Shown: piece by piece, positions 51,155 through 60,439 of the stretch
How positions within the stretch are numbered: position 1 is the stretch's first letter
How the letters are laid out: each line of letters starts with the position of its first letter
DNA from: Sphingomonas sp.
GTDB taxonomy: Bacteria; Pseudomonadota; Alphaproteobacteria; Sphingomonadales; Sphingomonadaceae
Direction of reading: 5' to 3'
Length of the DNA stretch: 64,000 bases
Assembly: GCA_017304655.1 (NCBI GenBank)
Contig: JAFKLY010000005.1
Coordinates: 248,001-312,000, forward strand
Position numbers and translations under genes: made by a program
The notes under the pieces: generated by a model
What the model was told of the DNA's origin: nothing
What the model saw: the letters and a program-made list of their open reading frames with translations, nothing else
The model's database searches: none

Positions 51155-52369
51155 CTAACCTTCGTGCGCCTTGCGAACGCGCCGATTGCGGAACCAGCGG
51201 AACAGCGTCTTGCCGAGCCCGAGCACCTTGGCGAATTGTCGCTCCAGGGCGCCGATGGGCTGGCCGCCGGGGACATAGGCGGTCTGATAATACATCCAGC
51301 CGATCAGGGCGGCGACGAGCACGAACGGCCCCCACAGCGCCAGGAAGGGATCGATCTGGCCAAGCGCGGCGACCGACTGCCCGTATTGGTTGATCTTGTG
51401 ATAGGTCACGATGAACACGATGGACAGGAAGACGCCGAGCGCTGAGGTCGAGCGCTTGGGCGGAATCGCGAAGGCGATGGCCGCGAGCGGCAGCAGGAAC
51501 ATCATCGCCACCTCGACCACGCGGAAGTTGAAATTGGCCCAGGCCTGCGCGCGGCCAAGCGGCGAGGTGGCGCGGGAGAGCCCGGCCCGGAACAGTTCGG
51601 GCAGGCTCAGTTCCACATCGCCATCCCCGCGGGTGCGGAACTGCTCGATCTTGGGCAGGTCGATCGGCAGATCGTGGCTGGAGAAGGAGAGGATGCGCGG
51701 CTCCTTGAAGCTCGGCGCATCATGCACCAGCACGCCTTCCGAAAGGCGCAGGATGATCGTGTCGGGATCGTCGGTGGCGAGGAACTGGCCGCGGGCCGCC
51801 GTCACAGCGAGCGACTGGCCGGTGCTGCTCTGCATCCGCGCGAAGATGCCGGAGAGGCGGCGGCCTTCATCCGCGCTCTGCTCGATGCGGATGGTGAAAT
51901 CGCTACCCAGATTGGTGAACTCGCCAACCTTGATCGACGCGCCCAGCGCACCGGAGCGCAGCTCGAAGCGGAGGCGCTCATAGGCATATTTGCTGTGCGG
52001 CTGGACGAAGCCGACAATCGCCAGATTGAGGACCGCGAGCGCCAGTGCGTACATGTACGGCACCTTGAGCAGGCTGGTGTAGGAGAGGCCGACGGCGCGC
52101 AGAATGTCGAGCTCGGAGGAGAGTGCCAAGCGCCGGAAAGCCAGCAGGATACCGAGCATGAGGCCGATCGGGATACCCAGGCCCAGATATTCCGGCAGCA
52201 GATTGGCCAGCATTCGCCAGACGACGCTCACCGGTCCGCCTTCGGTCGCCACGAAGACGAACAGGCGCTGCATCCGGTCCAGCACCAGCAGCATGGCGGC
52301 AATAGTGAGGCTTGCCAGCAGCGGCACGGCGATGAGGCGCGCCATATAGCGATCGAGCGCGGTCAGCAT
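51155..52369 (-). CDS. lptF: Lipid-export permease LptF
   Basis: A 404-residue partner of LptG with the same fold. It shows MLTALDRYMARLIAVPLLASLTIAAMLLVLDRMQRLF, the coupling-helix segment IPIGLMLGILLAFRRLALSSELDILRAVG, the periplasmic beta-rich domain, and C-terminal TM segments FLLPLAAIAFAIPPKRS...LGVFLSIVFIVTYHKINQYGQS. A basic cytoplasmic tail of ~30 residues follows. It lies downstream of the sensor kinase and SPT genes on the same strand. In sphingomonads, which lack LPS, the cargo is likely glycosphingolipid (inference). Confidence 0.92.
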   Translation of the reverse strand: MLTALDRYMARLIAVPLLASLTIAAMLLVLDRMQRLFVFVATEGGPVSVVWRMLANLLPEYLGLGIPIGLMLGILLAFRRLALSSELDILRAVGLSYTSLLKVPYMYALALAVLNLAIVGFVQPHSKYAYERLRFELRSGALGASIKVGEFTNLGSDFTIRIEQSADEGRRLSGIFARMQSSTGQSLAVTAARGQFLATDDPDTIILRLSEGVLVHDAPSFKEPRILSFSSHDLPIDLPKIEQFRTRGDGDVELSLPELFRAGLSRATSPLGRAQAWANFNFRVVEVAMMFLLPLAAIAFAIPPKRSTSALGVFLSIVFIVTYHKINQYGQSVAALGQIDPFLALWGPFVLVAALIGWMYYQTAYVPGGQPIGALERQFAKVLGLGKTLFRWFRNRRVRKAHEG

Positions 52370-52508
52370 CGCGCGTCTCGGCTTGGGCGTGCGCCGGTGG
52401 GCTGATCGTCCGCAGGGCAAGTCATGGTTTTCCGGGCCGTAAGGCCGTTGCGCGGGGCCTGCAACCTTAGAAATGGCAGCGCGGGCGCAAGGGCAGTGCG
52501 TGTGCGCA

Positions 52509-54521
52509 TCAAACCGTCGGGGAGGCCGGCTGTTTGCCACGCTGGGCGGCCTTGGATTCCGCGATCGCGGTGGCCAGCTGGGCGACCGTGAACGGCTTGC
52601 GCAGGATGGGGAATCCGGCGGTCTGCACTGCTGTACCCTGATCGGCCGCATAGCCGGTGACGAAGATCACCGGTCGACCGTCCAGTGCGCTGCCCAGTGC
52701 CTCGATCATTTCCGGGCCGGACTGGTCAGGCATCAACACGTCGGAGAGGATGAGCGCGATATCCGGGCGCTCGGCCAGGATGTCGGCCGCCTTGCCGGGG
52801 TGATCGCAGGGGATCGCTTCATGCCCCAGCGCATTCAGTGCGGCCATGGTCGATCGCAACACGCGCGCATCATCCTCCACCGCGAGAATGACGAGTGGCT
52901 GCTGGGAATCGGCGATCTGGTCCGGTGCGGCGCCCGAGAGCGCGCCCTCGCTCGCCTGAATGGTCTCGAAGCCTTTGTCCCGCACCAGTCGGGGCAGCAG
53001 GAGCTGGATGCTTGTGCCGTCGCCGGGCGCGCTGCGGATGTCGATGGCGCCGCGGCACTGGCTGACGAAGCCGAAGATCTGGCTCATGCCCAGGCCCGTG
53101 CCCTTGCCGACGGCCTTGGTGGTGAAGAACGGCTCGAACACGCGCTCCAGCACCTCCGGCGTCATGCCGCAGCCGGTATCGGTAACGGTCAGGCTCACAT
53201 GATCGCCAGCCGCGCACTGGCCGATCTCGCGGTCCCGCAAGGTCACCGGTCGCGTGGCGATGGTCAGCGTGCCGCGCCCGTCCATGGCGTCGCGGGCATT
53301 GATGCCCATGTTGATGATCGCACTTTCGAGCTGTGCGCGGTCGACCCAGACAGCCCAGTCGCCAGCGCCGAGATCCAGTTCGACCTTGATGCCGGTACCG
53401 ATTGCGCGGGTCAGCAAATGCTCCATGCCGGCGATCAGCGGATCGATATCGACTCGGTCGGGCAGCAGCGGCTCGGCACGGGCAAAGGCCAGCAGCCGCT
53501 CGATGAGCGCGGTGGCATGGTTGGCGCCTTCGATTGCGCTGTCCAGATGAGCGGCGGCTTTCTCGGGATTGCGCGTGATCAGACGCTTGGCGACGTCGAT
53601 GCCGCCCACGACGACGGCTAGCATATTGTTGAAATCATGGGCGATGCCGCCGGTCAGATTGCCGAGCGCTTCCATCTTCTGGAGCTGGCGCAGGCTTTGC
53701 TCGGCCTGGATGCGTTCCTCCATCTCATGCTGGAGCGCGACATTGGCCTCCCGGAGTTGCTCGGTGCGTTGCTGCACGGCCGCTTCGAGATCGTCGACGC
53801 GGGCGGCTTCCGCAGCGGCCAGGCGGCGCGCGAACACGCGCTCGTTAAGCGCGCCGTTGGCAAACCACAGGGCGCCGGCCGCCGCCACAAGCAGGCCAAG
53901 CCCGATCACGCCGTAGCTGTCATTGAGCCTGTCGACACGGGATTCGGTGCGATCGACCTGCACATTGTGCCGTGCCCGCTCGGCCTCGGCGATCCGGGCG
54001 ATCCGGTCGAGGGCCTGCGCGATCGCCTTGACGGACGCTTCCTTGCGCGTCGCCTCAAGCTGACCAAGCGCGCCCAGAGCCTGCTCGTAGCGCACGCGCA
54101 GTGCGATTTCGGTCAGCGTTGCGCCCCGTTCGGTCATCGCCCGGCGCAGGGCTGCAACGGCAGCGGTTTGCTGGGGATTGGTGCGGGTGGACCGCTCCAG
54201 GCCGGCAAGCTCGCGCATGGCCGTCGCCCATTCGTCCTGGAACTGACGGCCGACGGCTTTGTCGTGGCTGACCACATAACGCGCCAGCAGCGTCTCGGCG
54301 TTGCCGATCTTGGCTTCCACGGTCTTCGCCTGCAGCATCACCTGGTAGCTGTGGCGCTGCAGGGCGATCGCGCGTTCCCGCTGGTCCGAGGCGTGATCGG
54401 CCAGGTAGATGAGGAAGCCGAGCGCGACCGCAAAGACAATGGCCAGCACGAAGGGCACGAACCGCCGCCAGGGGGGCAGATCGTCCGTGCTATAATCCGG
54501 GCTTTCGCCGTCCTCCGCCAT
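52509..54521 (-). CDS. Hybrid sensor histidine kinase with C-terminal receiver
   Basis: A 670-residue membrane kinase. TM1 is residues ~22-42 and TM2 ~203-221, enclosing a ~160-residue helical periplasmic sensor (CHASE3-like). A coiled coil (residues ~225-275) leads to the H-box LTGGIAHDFNNMLAVVVGG, N-box INARDAM, and G-boxes DTGCGM and GKGTGLGMS. The receiver (residues ~545-660) has VEDDARVLR, phospho-acceptor Asp in ILSDVLMPD and Lys in ILRKPF. There is no cognate output regulator next door. It lies 77 bp downstream of spt, so it may sense a membrane-lipid signal; that is inference. Confidence 0.92.
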   Translation of the reverse strand: MAEDGESPDYSTDDLPPWRRFVPFVLAIVFAVALGFLIYLADHASDQRERAIALQRHSYQVMLQAKTVEAKIGNAETLLARYVVSHDKAVGRQFQDEWATAMRELAGLERSTRTNPQQTAAVAALRRAMTERGATLTEIALRVRYEQALGALGQLEATRKEASVKAIAQALDRIARIAEAERARHNVQVDRTESRVDRLNDSYGVIGLGLLVAAAGALWFANGALNERVFARRLAAAEAARVDDLEAAVQQRTEQLREANVALQHEMEERIQAEQSLRQLQKMEALGNLTGGIAHDFNNMLAVVVGGIDVAKRLITRNPEKAAAHLDSAIEGANHATALIERLLAFARAEPLLPDRVDIDPLIAGMEHLLTRAIGTGIKVELDLGAGDWAVWVDRAQLESAIINMGINARDAMDGRGTLTIATRPVTLRDREIGQCAAGDHVSLTVTDTGCGMTPEVLERVFEPFFTTKAVGKGTGLGMSQIFGFVSQCRGAIDIRSAPGDGTSIQLLLPRLVRDKGFETIQASEGALSGAAPDQIADSQQPLVILAVEDDARVLRSTMAALNALGHEAIPCDHPGKAADILAERPDIALILSDVLMPDQSGPEMIEALGSALDGRPVIFVTGYAADQGTAVQTAGFPILRKPFTVAQLATAIAESKAAQRGKQPASPTV

Positions 54522-54598
54522 CTCGGGAAAAAGCTCTAGACGAAGGTTCTGTCGCTGGGGAGCCGTTTTCGCGCCTGCGCGACTCCCGCCATAACGAT

Positions 54599-55858
54599 CT
54601 AGCCCGCAATGGCCCCGGTCAGCCGCCCGGCCTGGGCGAAAATATCAAGGATCTGTCCGACTTGCGCGCTCGAGTGCTCGGCGCAGAGCGAGCAGCGCAG
54701 CAGGAAGGTGCCGGCCGGCGTCGCGGGCGGACGGGCCATGTTCACATAGAGGCCCAGCTCCAGCAGCGCCTGCCACATCGCCACGGCCTGCGTCTGGTCC
54801 GTCAGGATCACGGCGATGATCGCCGACTGCGGCGTCTTGGTGCCGAGCGTGAAGCCCAGATCGGTCAGGCCCTTGTGCAGGCGGCGGCTGTTTTCCCACA
54901 GATGGGCGCGCTTCTCGTTCGCGTGCATCAGCTTGCGGATCGAGGTGGCGGCCGTCGCGACGACGCTCGGCGGCAGCGAGGCGGTGAACACATAAGGCCG
55001 GCAGACGAGGCGCATCACCTCGAACTTGGGATGATCCGAAACGCAGAAGCCGCCGACCGTGCCGACCGACTTGGAGAAGGTGCCGACGACGAAATCGATC
55101 TCCTTCTCGACGCCCTGCTCCTCATAGACGCCGCGGCCATTGGGGCCGAAGAAGCCCATGCCATGCGCCTCATCGACGAGGATCATGCAATTGGGGTGCT
55201 TGCGGATTGCGGCGACCATCTCCGGCAGCGGCGCGATGTCGCCGAGCATCGAATAGACGCCTTCGAGCACGACGAGCTTGAGCGCATCGGCGGGCAGGCG
55301 GCCCAGGCGCTTGTCCAGATCCTCGACGCTGTTGTGGCGGAAGCGCACGATCTCGGCATTGCCGAGCGCGCAGCCATCATAGATGCTGGCATGGCTGTCG
55401 GCATCGAGCACGATATAGTCGCCCTTGCCGGCCAGCGTGGAGATCATGCCGAGATTGGCCTGATAGCCGGTCGAGAACACCATGGCATGCTGGGTGCCGT
55501 AGAAGTCCTTGAGCGCATCCTCGCAGGCCTTGTGCGTCTGGTAAGTGCCGTTGAGCACCCGGCTGCCGGTGGTGCCCGAGCCGAACTCGTCCAGCGCCTT
55601 CTTGCCCGCCGCCACCACGTCCGGGTCGAAGGTCATGCCCATATAATTGTACGTGCCGAGCAGGATCGTCTCCTTGCCCTTGATCACCGCAAGCGTGGGC
55701 GATTTCACTTCGTCCATCACGATGGCGAAGGGATCGCGCACGCCGGTGGCGAGCAGGGCCTCGCGCTCGGCGATCAGCGGATCGAACTTGGAGAAGAGGT
55801 CCTTCTCCGCGTCGACCACGCGCATGGTGGCGGCGGTGTCGTCAATCACGCTTGCCAT
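54599..55858 (-). CDS. spt: Serine palmitoyltransferase
   Basis: A 419-residue alpha-oxoamine synthase that condenses serine with a fatty acyl thioester to 3-ketosphinganine, committing carbon to sphingolipids. It closely follows the Sphingomonas enzyme along its length: KSPTLAVIKGKETILLGTYNYMGMTFDPDV, DADSHASIYDGCALGNAEIVRFRHNSVEDLDKRLGRLP, LVDEAHGMGFFGPNGRGVYEEQG, the PLP lysine in GTFSKSVGTVGGF and the C-terminal NMARPPATPAGTFLLRCSLCAEHS. It is soluble, with no TM segment. It lies 4 bp downstream of the dedicated ACP gene. Confidence 0.95.
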   Translation of the reverse strand: MASVIDDTAATMRVVDAEKDLFSKFDPLIAEREALLATGVRDPFAIVMDEVKSPTLAVIKGKETILLGTYNYMGMTFDPDVVAAGKKALDEFGSGTTGSRVLNGTYQTHKACEDALKDFYGTQHAMVFSTGYQANLGMISTLAGKGDYIVLDADSHASIYDGCALGNAEIVRFRHNSVEDLDKRLGRLPADALKLVVLEGVYSMLGDIAPLPEMVAAIRKHPNCMILVDEAHGMGFFGPNGRGVYEEQGVEKEIDFVVGTFSKSVGTVGGFCVSDHPKFEVMRLVCRPYVFTASLPPSVVATAATSIRKLMHANEKRAHLWENSRRLHKGLTDLGFTLGTKTPQSAIIAVILTDQTQAVAMWQALLELGLYVNMARPPATPAGTFLLRCSLCAEHSSAQVGQILDIFAQAGRLTGAIAG

Positions 55859-55862
55859 GGCT

Positions 55863-56111
55863 TTAGCCCTCCCCGCGCAGCTTGATGACCGCGTCGACCA
55901 GCTGGCCGACCGTCTCGATCTCCGCCTGCATGTTCATGGTGATGATGATGTCGAACTCATCCTCGACCGCCGCGACGAAATCCATCACCGTCAGGCTGTC
56001 CCATTCGAGATCCCCGGCGAAGGTCGTGCTTTCGGTGAGGGCGACGCCCTTTTTGTTGAAGGGCTCGATCTGCGCTGCGACTTGCGCGAAGACGTCCTGG
56101 CGGTCCGACAT
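55863..56111 (-). CDS. Sphingolipid-associated acyl carrier protein (AcpR-like)
   Basis: An 82-residue carrier protein. The phosphopantetheine serine is in LEWDSLTVMDFVAAVEDEFDI, helix II being typical; the rest is acidic and helical. The immediate coupling to spt (4 bp) mirrors the acpR-spt pair required for ceramide formation in Caulobacter, where this ACP rather than coenzyme A supplies the acyl chain. It is not the general FAS ACP, to judge by context and the divergent N-terminus. Confidence 0.9.
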   Translation of the reverse strand: MSDRQDVFAQVAAQIEPFNKKGVALTESTTFAGDLEWDSLTVMDFVAAVEDEFDIIITMNMQAEIETVGQLVDAVIKLRGEG

Positions 56112-56239
56112 GGGTGCTGTTCTTTCCGATATGGGTCAGCGGGGCTGTTGCCGTGCGGAATGCCCCGTCCGGTTGGGCTATGGCAAGCGAATAAGGCGGG
56201 ATTCGGGCATGATTGGGGTGAGGGTGGCCGCAGATCCGC

Positions 56240-57163
56240 TCAACCGCGCAACAGCCCGCGCGCGCGATAGGCGCGGGCCGTCATCGCCAGCCCGTCCTCG
56301 GTGGCGATGGCGGGGCGCCAGAGCTGTTCGGGCGGTTGCAGCGCGGGCTGCGCGACCCAGTCCTCATGGCAGAAATAGGCCGCGCGATCGGGCGTGAGGC
56401 GCGCCTTGTCGCCGCGCAACAGCCGGTCGATGCGGGCGCCCATGCGGACGAGCGGCGCGGGCAGGGAAAGGGTGCGGACCGAGGTGCGGCCAACGGCGCG
56501 GCCAATGGCGCGGGCGAAATCCTGATAGCGCCAGCCCCCGGGCGTCGCGTCATCCACTTCGTAGATCTTGCCGCGCGTGTCATCGCCCTGCCGGGTGCCA
56601 AGCAGCACGAGCAGATCGGCCAGATCCTCGACATGAATGGCAGAGAGGCGGCCGCCGGGCGGCAGCAGCACAAAACCGCGCGCCGCCATCTGGAACATCT
56701 CCAGCAGCTCGGCATCGCCGGGGCCATAAATGGCGGGCGGGCGCACCATCGTCCAGTCGATCTCGCTGGCTGCAACATGGCGCTCGGCCTGCGCCTTGGA
56801 CCAGCCATAGTCGGAGAGACCCGGCTCGCGCGCGGCGAGGGAGGAGACGTGGACGAGGCGACGGACGCCGGCGCGCTGCATGGCGGCGATGACGGCGGCG
56901 GTGCCGGTCGCGTTGCCGGCCTCGAAGGCGGCGCGATTGGGCGCGTTGACCATGCCGGCGATGTGGATGACGGCGTCCGCGCCCGCGACCAGCCGGACGA
57001 GCGCCTCATGGTCTTCCAGCGATCCGGCGATCCAGTCGATGCCTGGCGCTGCCGCCTGCGGGCGCCGGGTGAGCGCGCTGAGTTCGTGACCGGCCTCGAT
57101 TCCCTTGGCCAGCGTCGCCTTGCCGACGAAGCCGGTGCCGCCGGTGATCGCAAGCCGGCTCAG
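56240..57163 (-). CDS. NAD-dependent epimerase/dehydratase, candidate ceramide-pathway reductase CerR, CTG start
   Basis: About 307 residues of an extended SDR fold. The glycine motif ITGGTGFVGKATLAKG is at the very N-terminus; HVSSLAAREPGLSDYGWSKAQAERHV carries the Ser-Tyr-Lys active-site triad, and IDWTMVRPPAIYGPGD follows. The only in-frame codon that preserves this N-terminus is CTG at 57163-57161, overlapping the proB stop as CTGA; the first ATG is 70 codons further in and would delete the NAD site. Caulobacter cerR, an epimerase-like gene near spt, reduces the keto intermediate of ceramide synthesis; the shared location suggests the same role here. Confidence 0.78.
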   Translation of the reverse strand: MSRLAITGGTGFVGKATLAKGIEAGHELSALTRRPQAAAPGIDWIAGSLEDHEALVRLVAGADAVIHIAGMVNAPNRAAFEAGNATGTAAVIAAMQRAGVRRLVHVSSLAAREPGLSDYGWSKAQAERHVAASEIDWTMVRPPAIYGPGDAELLEMFQMAARGFVLLPPGGRLSAIHVEDLADLLVLLGTRQGDDTRGKIYEVDDATPGGWRYQDFARAIGRAVGRTSVRTLSLPAPLVRMGARIDRLLRGDKARLTPDRAAYFCHEDWVAQPALQPPEQLWRPAIATEDGLAMTARAYRARGLLRG

Positions 57164-58299
57164 AGCAGCACCATATGGTCGCGGTGGACGATCGCGGCGC
57201 GCGGCGTGCCGCCGAGCAGCGTGGCCACTTCGTCGCTGCGCTTGCCGATGATCCGCTCGGCGTCGCCGCTGTCATATTGCGCGAGCCCGCGCGCGATGAC
57301 GGCGCCGTCCGGCCCCAGAATGTCGATGACGTCGCCACGGGCATAGCGGCCCTCGCTCGCCGTGATCCCGGCGGGCAGCAGGCTGCGGCCACGGCGCAGG
57401 GCCTCGGCGGCGCCGATGTCGACGCGCAGCTTGCCCTTCACGGTCAGGCGGCCGGCAAGCCAGGTCTTGCGCCCGCCACGGCGGCTGGCGGCGCGGAACA
57501 GCGTGCCGCGTCCGCTGGTCTGCCAATGGCCGAGCGGCGCGTCGATCCGGCCGGAGATGATGGCGAGGTGGGCACCGGCGCCCGTGGCGATCTGCGCGGC
57601 CTGCAGCTTGGACACCATGCCGCCCGATCCCATGCCGGAGGCCGAATTGGCGTCGGCCATGCCGAGTACGGCGGTGTCGATCCGCTCCACCAGCGGGATC
57701 AGCGTCGCGTCCGGGTTGCTGTGCGGATTGGCGGTGTACAGCCCGTCGATGTCGGAGAGCAGCACCACCGCGTCGGCGCGGGCCGCCTGGCCGATGCGCG
57801 CCGCCAGCCGGTCATTGTCGCCGAAGCGGATTTCCTCGGTCGCCACGCTGTCATTCTCATTGACCACCGGCACGACGCCCAGCCCAATCAGCCGATCGAG
57901 CGTGGCGGAGGCATTGAGGTAGCGGCGCCGGTCTTCCAGATCGCCCAGCGTCACCAGCATCTGCGCGGCGGCGATGTCATGCGCGCCCAGCAGATCGGCC
58001 CAGACCTGGCTGAGCGCAATCTGGCCGACGGCAGCGGCGGCCTGCGCATCCTCCAGCGTCGCCCGCCCGCCCTTGGGCAAGGCGAGCCGTCGCGCCCCGA
58101 GCGCGATTGCGCCCGAGGAGACGATGACGATCTGCTGGCCCGCCGCCTTGCGCGCGGCGATCTCGCCGACGAGGCTTTCCAGCCAGGCCCGGCGCACCGA
58201 TCCTTCCGGCGCTACAAGCAGCGCGGAGCCGACCTTGACGATGAGCCGCCGGACGCTCTGCGGCGGGAAGCCGGTGAGCGCCTTCAGATCGGCGACCAT
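57160..58299 (-). CDS. proB: Glutamate 5-kinase
   Basis: A 379-residue enzyme that phosphorylates glutamate in proline synthesis. The amino-acid-kinase domain has VRRLIVKVGSALLV, IVIVSSGAIALGARRL, VPVVNENDSVATEEIRFGDNDRLAARI and the SGMGSGGMVSKLQAAQIA loop. The C-terminal PUA domain (residues ~280-370, GRYARGDVIDILGPDGAVIARGLAQYDS) is present. It overlaps obgE by 16 bp at its start and the epimerase at its stop, so the three are translated from one message. Confidence 0.96.
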   Translation of the reverse strand: MVADLKALTGFPPQSVRRLIVKVGSALLVAPEGSVRRAWLESLVGEIAARKAAGQQIVIVSSGAIALGARRLALPKGGRATLEDAQAAAAVGQIALSQVWADLLGAHDIAAAQMLVTLGDLEDRRRYLNASATLDRLIGLGVVPVVNENDSVATEEIRFGDNDRLAARIGQAARADAVVLLSDIDGLYTANPHSNPDATLIPLVERIDTAVLGMADANSASGMGSGGMVSKLQAAQIATGAGAHLAIISGRIDAPLGHWQTSGRGTLFRAASRRGGRKTWLAGRLTVKGKLRVDIGAAEALRRGRSLLPAGITASEGRYARGDVIDILGPDGAVIARGLAQYDSGDAERIIGKRSDEVATLLGGTPRAAIVHRDHMVLL

Positions 58300-59342
58300 G
58301 GCTTCTCCTCCGTCTCGCCGCTGTCTTCCGCCTCCGCCTTCCTGGCGTCGCCCAGCAGATCGATGATGGCATCAAGCAGCTTGGGAATGCCGTCGCCGGT
58401 CGCGCCGGAAATGATGAAGGCCTTGCCCGCGCCGGCCTTTTTGAGATCCTTGGCGATGTCCTTCATCAGCTCAGGGCCAAGCAGGTCGCCCTTGTTGAGC
58501 GCAAGCAGCTGCGGCTTCTCTTCCAGGCCCTCGCCATAGGCTTCCAGCTCGCCCTGCACGATGTCCCATGCGCGCACCGGATCATCCTGCGTCGCGTCGA
58601 TGAGGTGGATGAGCACGCGGCAGCGCTCGATATGGCCCAGGAACCGATCGCCGATGCCGGCCCCTTCCGCCGCGCCCTCGATCAGGCCCGGAATGTCGGC
58701 GAGCACGAATTCGCGCCCTTTGTGCAGCACCACGCCGAGTTGCGGCTTGGTGGTGGTGAAGGGATAGTCGCCCACCTTCGCCTTGGTGTTGGTCACCTGA
58801 TTGATGAAGGTGGACTTGCCGGCGTTGGGCAGCCCCACGAGCCCCACGTCGGCCAAAAGCTTGAGGCGCAGCCAAACCCAGCGCTCCTCGCCCGGCCAGC
58901 CGGTGCCGTGCTGGCGCGGCGCGCGGTTGGTGGAGGTCTTGTAGCTGGCATTGCCGCGCCCGCCGTCGCCGCCGCGCAGCAGCACCACGCGCTGGCCCGG
59001 TTCGGTGAAGTCGGCCAGCACTTCGCTGTAACCCTCTTCATCCGGCTCGGAGATCACCTGCGTGCCGACCGGCACCTTGATGACGAGATCCTCGCCACCC
59101 GCGCCGGTGCGATCGCCACCTTCGCCATGGCCACCGCGCGGGGCCTTGAAATGCTGGGTGTAGCGGAAGTCGATGAGCGTGTTGAGGCCGGGCACGGCCT
59201 CGAAGATGATGTCGCCGCCCTTGCCGCCATTGCCACCATTGGGGCCGCCATATTGAATATATTTCTCGCGCCGGAAGCTGACCGCTCCCGGCCCGCCCGC
59301 GCCCGAGCGAATGAAAATCTTGGCTTGGTCTAGGAAATGCAT
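58284..59342 (-). CDS. obgE: GTPase ObgE/CgtA
   Basis: A 352-residue ribosome-associated GTPase. The glycine-rich Obg fold (residues 1-158, FIRSGAGGPGAVSFRREKYIQYGGPNGGNGGKGGD) precedes the G domain with GLPNAGKSTFINQ, PFTTTKPQLGV, DIPGLIEGAAEGAGIG, LNKGD and ISGATG. ObgE couples stringent response, ribosome maturation and replication control. The C-terminal OCT extension is short. ATG 59342 gives the family start MHFLDQAKIFIRSG; a longer frame adds 21 residues unlike the family. rplU-rpmA, its usual partner, lies 2 kb away rather than adjacent. Confidence 0.97.
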   Translation of the reverse strand: MHFLDQAKIFIRSGAGGPGAVSFRREKYIQYGGPNGGNGGKGGDIIFEAVPGLNTLIDFRYTQHFKAPRGGHGEGGDRTGAGGEDLVIKVPVGTQVISEPDEEGYSEVLADFTEPGQRVVLLRGGDGGRGNASYKTSTNRAPRQHGTGWPGEERWVWLRLKLLADVGLVGLPNAGKSTFINQVTNTKAKVGDYPFTTTKPQLGVVLHKGREFVLADIPGLIEGAAEGAGIGDRFLGHIERCRVLIHLIDATQDDPVRAWDIVQGELEAYGEGLEEKPQLLALNKGDLLGPELMKDIAKDLKKAGAGKAFIISGATGDGIPKLLDAIIDLLGDARKAEAEDSGETEEKPWSPI

Positions 59343-59456
59343 CCGCGCGCCATAGGGATTTTGAGACGAAAGGTGAAGCGCGGCGTCCTGTGACGGCGTT
59401 TGCACGGTGCGGGCGCCATGCTAGGCGGTGGCGATTGTCCGAAAGGGAGCGTGGTC

Positions 59457-60425
59457 TTGGCTGTCATTGCGGCGCGGCGATATCGGGGCGGCACGGCGAT
59501 CGAGGATGTCGATATTGGTTGCCCGACGCGCGAACCGCTCGGCCCGGGCGAGTTCGTCTGGATCGGCCTGCACGAGCCGACGGCAGCGGAGCTGGATGCG
59601 GTGGCGCAATGCTTCGGCCTGCATCCGCTGGCGGTCGAGGATGCGCAGAAGACGCTGCACCTGCCCAAGGTAGAGATTTACGGCGATCAGCTCTTCGTCA
59701 TCCTGCGCACCGCGCATCTGGATGGCGAGACGATCGTCTATGGCGAGACATCGGTGTTCCTGGGGCCGGGCTTCATCGTCTCGGTGCGCCATGGCTCCGC
59801 GCGGGCACACACGGAACTGCGCGAGCGGCTGGAAAGCGCCCCTGCCGCGCTTGCCCATGGCCCGGACTATGTGCTGCACTCGATCATCGATTTCATCGTC
59901 GATGGCTATTTCCCCATCGTCGAGACGCTTGAGGAGCGCGTGCTGGCGATGGAGGCAGCGGCGGCCGAAACCTTCCTGGAGCGGGAGGATATTCGCCGCC
60001 TTTTCGCCATCCGGCGTGAGGTCGTGCGGTTTCAGCGCCTGACCGGCGTGGCGATGGATGTCATCAACCGGATGGTCAATCACCCGATGCCGAACATCGA
60101 CGCCGACATGACGCCCTATTTTCGCGACGTGCGCGACCATGTCCAGCGCGTCGAATATCGGCTGACCGGGCTGCGCGAGTTCCTCACCTCGGTGACGGAG
60201 ACCAGCACCATGCTGGAACAGCAGCGTCAGGGCGATATCACGCGCCAGCTTGCCGCCTGGGCGGCCATTCTCGCCGTGCCGACCGCCGTGGCCGGCATCT
60301 ATGGCATGAACTTCGCCTTCATGCCGGAGCTGCACTGGAAATATGGCTATTTCGCCGTGCTCGGCGTCATCGCGGTGACATGCGCCGTGCTGTACGCGCG
60401 GTTCCGCCGGTCCGGCTGGCTATAG
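59457..60425 (+). CDS. corA: CorA family divalent-metal transporter
   Basis: A 322-residue pentameric channel for magnesium and cobalt. Residues 1-230 are the cytoplasmic alpha/beta funnel (FVWIGLHEPTAAELDAVAQCFGLHPLAVEDAQ) and long stalk helix. The end carries two TM segments with the selectivity motif GMN in AGIYGMNFAFMPEL, then a short basic tail. TTG at 59457 was chosen since AAGGGAG lies 7 nt upstream; ATG 59418 would extend it by 13 residues. It is divergent from obgE and converges with a GNAT gene, 14 bp apart. Confidence 0.92.
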   Translation: MAVIAARRYRGGTAIEDVDIGCPTREPLGPGEFVWIGLHEPTAAELDAVAQCFGLHPLAVEDAQKTLHLPKVEIYGDQLFVILRTAHLDGETIVYGETSVFLGPGFIVSVRHGSARAHTELRERLESAPAALAHGPDYVLHSIIDFIVDGYFPIVETLEERVLAMEAAAAETFLEREDIRRLFAIRREVVRFQRLTGVAMDVINRMVNHPMPNIDADMTPYFRDVRDHVQRVEYRLTGLREFLTSVTETSTMLEQQRQGDITRQLAAWAAILAVPTAVAGIYGMNFAFMPELHWKYGYFAVLGVIAVTCAVLYARFRRSGWL

Positions 60426-60439
60426 TCGGCCGACCGACC

